A stretch of 44,845 nucleotides of DNA from Candidatus Epulonipiscium sp. (GTDB lineage Bacteria; Bacillota; Clostridia; Lachnospirales; JAAYNZ01), in contig JAAYSE010000103.1 in the NCBI GenBank assembly GCA_012524135.1, forward strand, positions 1 to 44,845, written 5' to 3'. Shown piece after piece: positions 42,355-44,845 of the stretch. The notes under the pieces are model-generated. The model had not been told where the DNA came from. It searched no databases and saw only the letters and a list, made by a program, of their open reading frames with translations. The first letter of the stretch is position 1. Every line of letters starts with the position of its first letter. The position numbers and the translations under genes are program-made.

Positions 42355-42592
42355 CAAAAAAAACTTCATCTCTTAAAATCAGAGACGAAGTTTTCCGCGG
42401 TTCCACTCTGGTTAGAGTCTAGGACTCTCCCTTTATATGATAACGGCATAATACCGGGCATAGACTACTTATTTTCATCTTGCCAACTCCAGGATGCACT
42501 TCCTTTGATACTTCTTTAAAACTACTTACACCCACGGTAGTTTCTCTCTGAAAAGGTTATCAAAGTACTCTTCCTCTCATTGTTTTTTAAGT
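42355..42592 (-). promoter_or_regulatory. T-box leader (tRNA-Cys-responsive) controlling cysE-cysS; includes terminator 42355..42394
   Basis: T-box GAGTGGAACCGCGG; Stem I with CTTTGATA/TATCAAAG; specifier-like GAAG-TGC-A (TGC at 42498..42496); terminator AACTTCGTCTCT...AGAGATGAAGTTTTTTTT. Confidence 0.93.
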
Positions 42593-42668
42593 TTGTATTA
42601 AATTACTTATCTATATCTACTATTTATGCGAACTCTATAATTTTTGTGCATAAACTTTATGAATCTAC

Positions 42669-44138
42669 TTATGCAAGATAGGTTAAAACCTGATCAATTT
42701 TAGATATTACCTTTTCTTTCCCTAAAATTTCTAAAATATCTACGAGTTCCATTCCATGACATTGTCCTGTTAAAGCTACACGAATACACATATAAAGATT
42801 TTTTCCACGAACTCCTGTTTCTTTTTGTAATACTTTAAAAATACCATTTGCAAATTCTTTGTCTATAGTATCTACTGCTTTTACTTTTTCTCGTAATGCT
42901 TGTAAAAGCATAGGAACATGATCTAAGTGAATCATAGACTCCGCTTCATCATTTTCAAAATGTAGTGCATCATCAAAAAAGATACGAGCATGTTCTTTAA
43001 TTTGCTCTAAGTATTCCATTCTTTCCCTAGCAGCTTCTACGATTTTTACTAACCATTCTCTTTTCGTTTGAATTTCTTCTTCTGTTATATACCCAGCTTC
43101 TACAAAATAAGGAATACACATTTCTACAATTTTATCTAAAGGTGCTTTTCTAATATATTGGCCATTCATCCAATTTAATTTTTTGATATCAAAAACAGCT
43201 GGATTTTTTGTTACTCGATCTAAAGTAAATAATTTCTCTAATTCATCAAGAGAAAATATTTCTTCTTCTCCTTTTTCGGGAGACCAACCTAATAAAGCTA
43301 AAAAGTTTACGATTGCTTCTGGTAAATAACCTTTTGCTCGATATTGATCTACATGAGTAGACCCATGACGTTTACTCATTTTTGATCTATCTTCTCCTAA
43401 AATCAGAGATACATGGGCAAATTTAGGCACTGGAAAATTTAAAGCTTCATATAATAAAACCTGTCTTGGTGTATTGGATAAATGTTCTTCTCCTCGAATT
43501 ACTGTTGTAATGTTCATTAAATAATCATCCACTACAACAGCAAAATTATATACAGGAGCTCCATCTGATTTTACAATAACAAAGTCTCCTGTCCCATTAC
43601 TATCAAACTCTACATCGCCTCTAACTAAATCTTTGACTACGATAGTTTGATCTTCTGGTACACGGAAACGAATAACAGGCTTTCTACCTTCTTTTTCATA
43701 TTGTTCTCTTTGTTCTGGAGTTAAATTTCTACATTTTCCTGTATAATGAGGAAGTTCATTATTCGCACGTTGTTTTTTTCTTTGTTCTTCGACTTCTTCC
43801 TCCGTACAATAACAATAATAAGCTTTTCCTTCTTTTAAAAGTTGATCTATAAAAGGTTGGTATAAATGTTTTCGTTCCATGGATCGATAAGGTCCATGTT
43901 CACCACCAACTTCAATTCCTTCATCCCAATGAATACCTAACCAATTTAAATCTCGAATAATCACTTCTTCTGATTCTTGCGTTGATCTTGCTAAATCCGT
44001 ATCTTCAATACGAACTAAAAAAGAACCACCTGTCTTTTTAGCATGTAAATAATTAAATAATGCAGTTCTAGCTCCTCCAATATGCAAATGACCGGTAGGG
44101 CTAGGGGCAAATCTAACTTTTTCGGGTATTTTACTCAT
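42669..44138 (-). CDS. gltX: Glutamyl-tRNA synthetase
   Basis: RFAPSPTGHLHIGGARTALFNYL, SKMSKRHGSTHV. Confidence 0.97.
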   Translation of the reverse strand: MSKIPEKVRFAPSPTGHLHIGGARTALFNYLHAKKTGGSFLVRIEDTDLARSTQESEEVIIRDLNWLGIHWDEGIEVGGEHGPYRSMERKHLYQPFIDQLLKEGKAYYCYCTEEEVEEQRKKQRANNELPHYTGKCRNLTPEQREQYEKEGRKPVIRFRVPEDQTIVVKDLVRGDVEFDSNGTGDFVIVKSDGAPVYNFAVVVDDYLMNITTVIRGEEHLSNTPRQVLLYEALNFPVPKFAHVSLILGEDRSKMSKRHGSTHVDQYRAKGYLPEAIVNFLALLGWSPEKGEEEIFSLDELEKLFTLDRVTKNPAVFDIKKLNWMNGQYIRKAPLDKIVEMCIPYFVEAGYITEEEIQTKREWLVKIVEAARERMEYLEQIKEHARIFFDDALHFENDEAESMIHLDHVPMLLQALREKVKAVDTIDKEFANGIFKVLQKETGVRGKNLYMCIRVALTGQCHGMELVDILEILGKEKVISKIDQVLTYLA

Positions 44139-44351
44139 AATAATAATTTCCTCCTACTGTAAGTCCTTACTTCTTTCATCATTGTTTATTCAATTTTATA
44201 CTTTCATACGAGATGGTATCACATATAATTATATATCTCCTATGAAATCAAAACTTTATAAATAAAACAATAGTATATGTTCAATGCTTCTATTATAATA
44301 CAGGGGTTTTGCTTTGGCAACTTAGAAAATGATATCTTTACGATTCTCTTT

Positions 44352-44828
44352 TTAATTTTCGTTTACTAAAAGACTAATGGCATAACTAGTGATTCCTTCT
44401 TCTGTTCCTGAAATACCTAATCCTTCTTCTGTCGTTGCTTTAATATTAATCTGATTGATATCTATAGATAAAACTTGGCTAATTTGTTTTTTCATATCTT
44501 CAATATAAGGTGCCATTTTAGGTGCTTGTGCTACAATCGTAGCATCAATATTCCCTATTTTATAATGTTCCTTTTTTAAAATTTCTTTTACTTTTGCTAA
44601 TAATATAATACTAGAAATATCCTTATATTCTGATTGAGTATCTGGGAAGTGTTTTCCTATATCTCCAAGGCCTGCAGCACCCAATAAAGCATCCATAATT
44701 GCATGAATGAGGACATCTGCATCCGAATGCCCTAATAATCCTTTGTCAAAGGGAATATGAACACCTCCTATCATTAAAGGTCTATTTTTCACTAGCCGAT
44801 GAACATCATACCCCATTCCTATTCTCAT
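44352..44828 (-). CDS. ispF: 2-C-methyl-D-erythritol 2,4-cyclodiphosphate synthase
   Basis: [46 protein letters not shown]. Confidence 0.97.
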   Translation of the reverse strand: MRIGMGYDVHRLVKNRPLMIGGVHIPFDKGLLGHSDADVLIHAIMDALLGAAGLGDIGKHFPDTQSEYKDISSIILLAKVKEILKKEHYKIGNIDATIVAQAPKMAPYIEDMKKQISQVLSIDINQINIKATTEEGLGISGTEEGITSYAISLLVNEN

Positions 44829-44845
44829 AGTATTTCCCTTCTTTC

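Noticed and set aside
1-44845. CRISPR array, prophage, transposase, toxin-antitoxin or defence island
   Set aside because: No spaced direct repeats and no such genes recognisable in any frame provided.

Overview
AT-rich Clostridia-like chromosomal segment. Every well-supported gene is on the minus strand, so the window reads in reverse and probably lies on one replichore. Content is mostly core: tsaD preceded by an ECF sigma / anti-sigma / bactofilin-like operon, rnz, manA, tkt, yibE/F, a Lon-like protease, rimI-tsaB-tsaE, tex, an ACT protein-hom-thrB-lysC operon, a frameshifted DUF4091-type gene, cheW, prfB, secA, hpf, a glutamine-type ABC transporter, a Gld-like ABC/DUF4340 operon, glnS, tRNA-Thr, sigH-yacP-rlmB-mrnC-cysS-cysE, gltX and ispF. 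The strongest non-ORF signals are: (i) a canonical prfB +1 frameshift (CTT TGA C) with a GTG start, which the ORF track misses; (ii) a T-box leader before cysE-cysS with a TGC specifier and a TGGA T-box bulge, both consistent with tRNA-Cys; (iii) tRNA-Thr(GGT); (iv) an unexplained compact foldable element upstream of secA; (v) a promoter plus unannotated leader/sORF between rlmB and yacP-sigH; (vi) an ECF-controlled operon encoding a predicted secreted-side bactofilin-like membrane protein. No CRISPR array, prophage, IS element or obvious defence system was found. I see nothing that can be firmly called a new system; the candidates are (iv), (v) and (vi).
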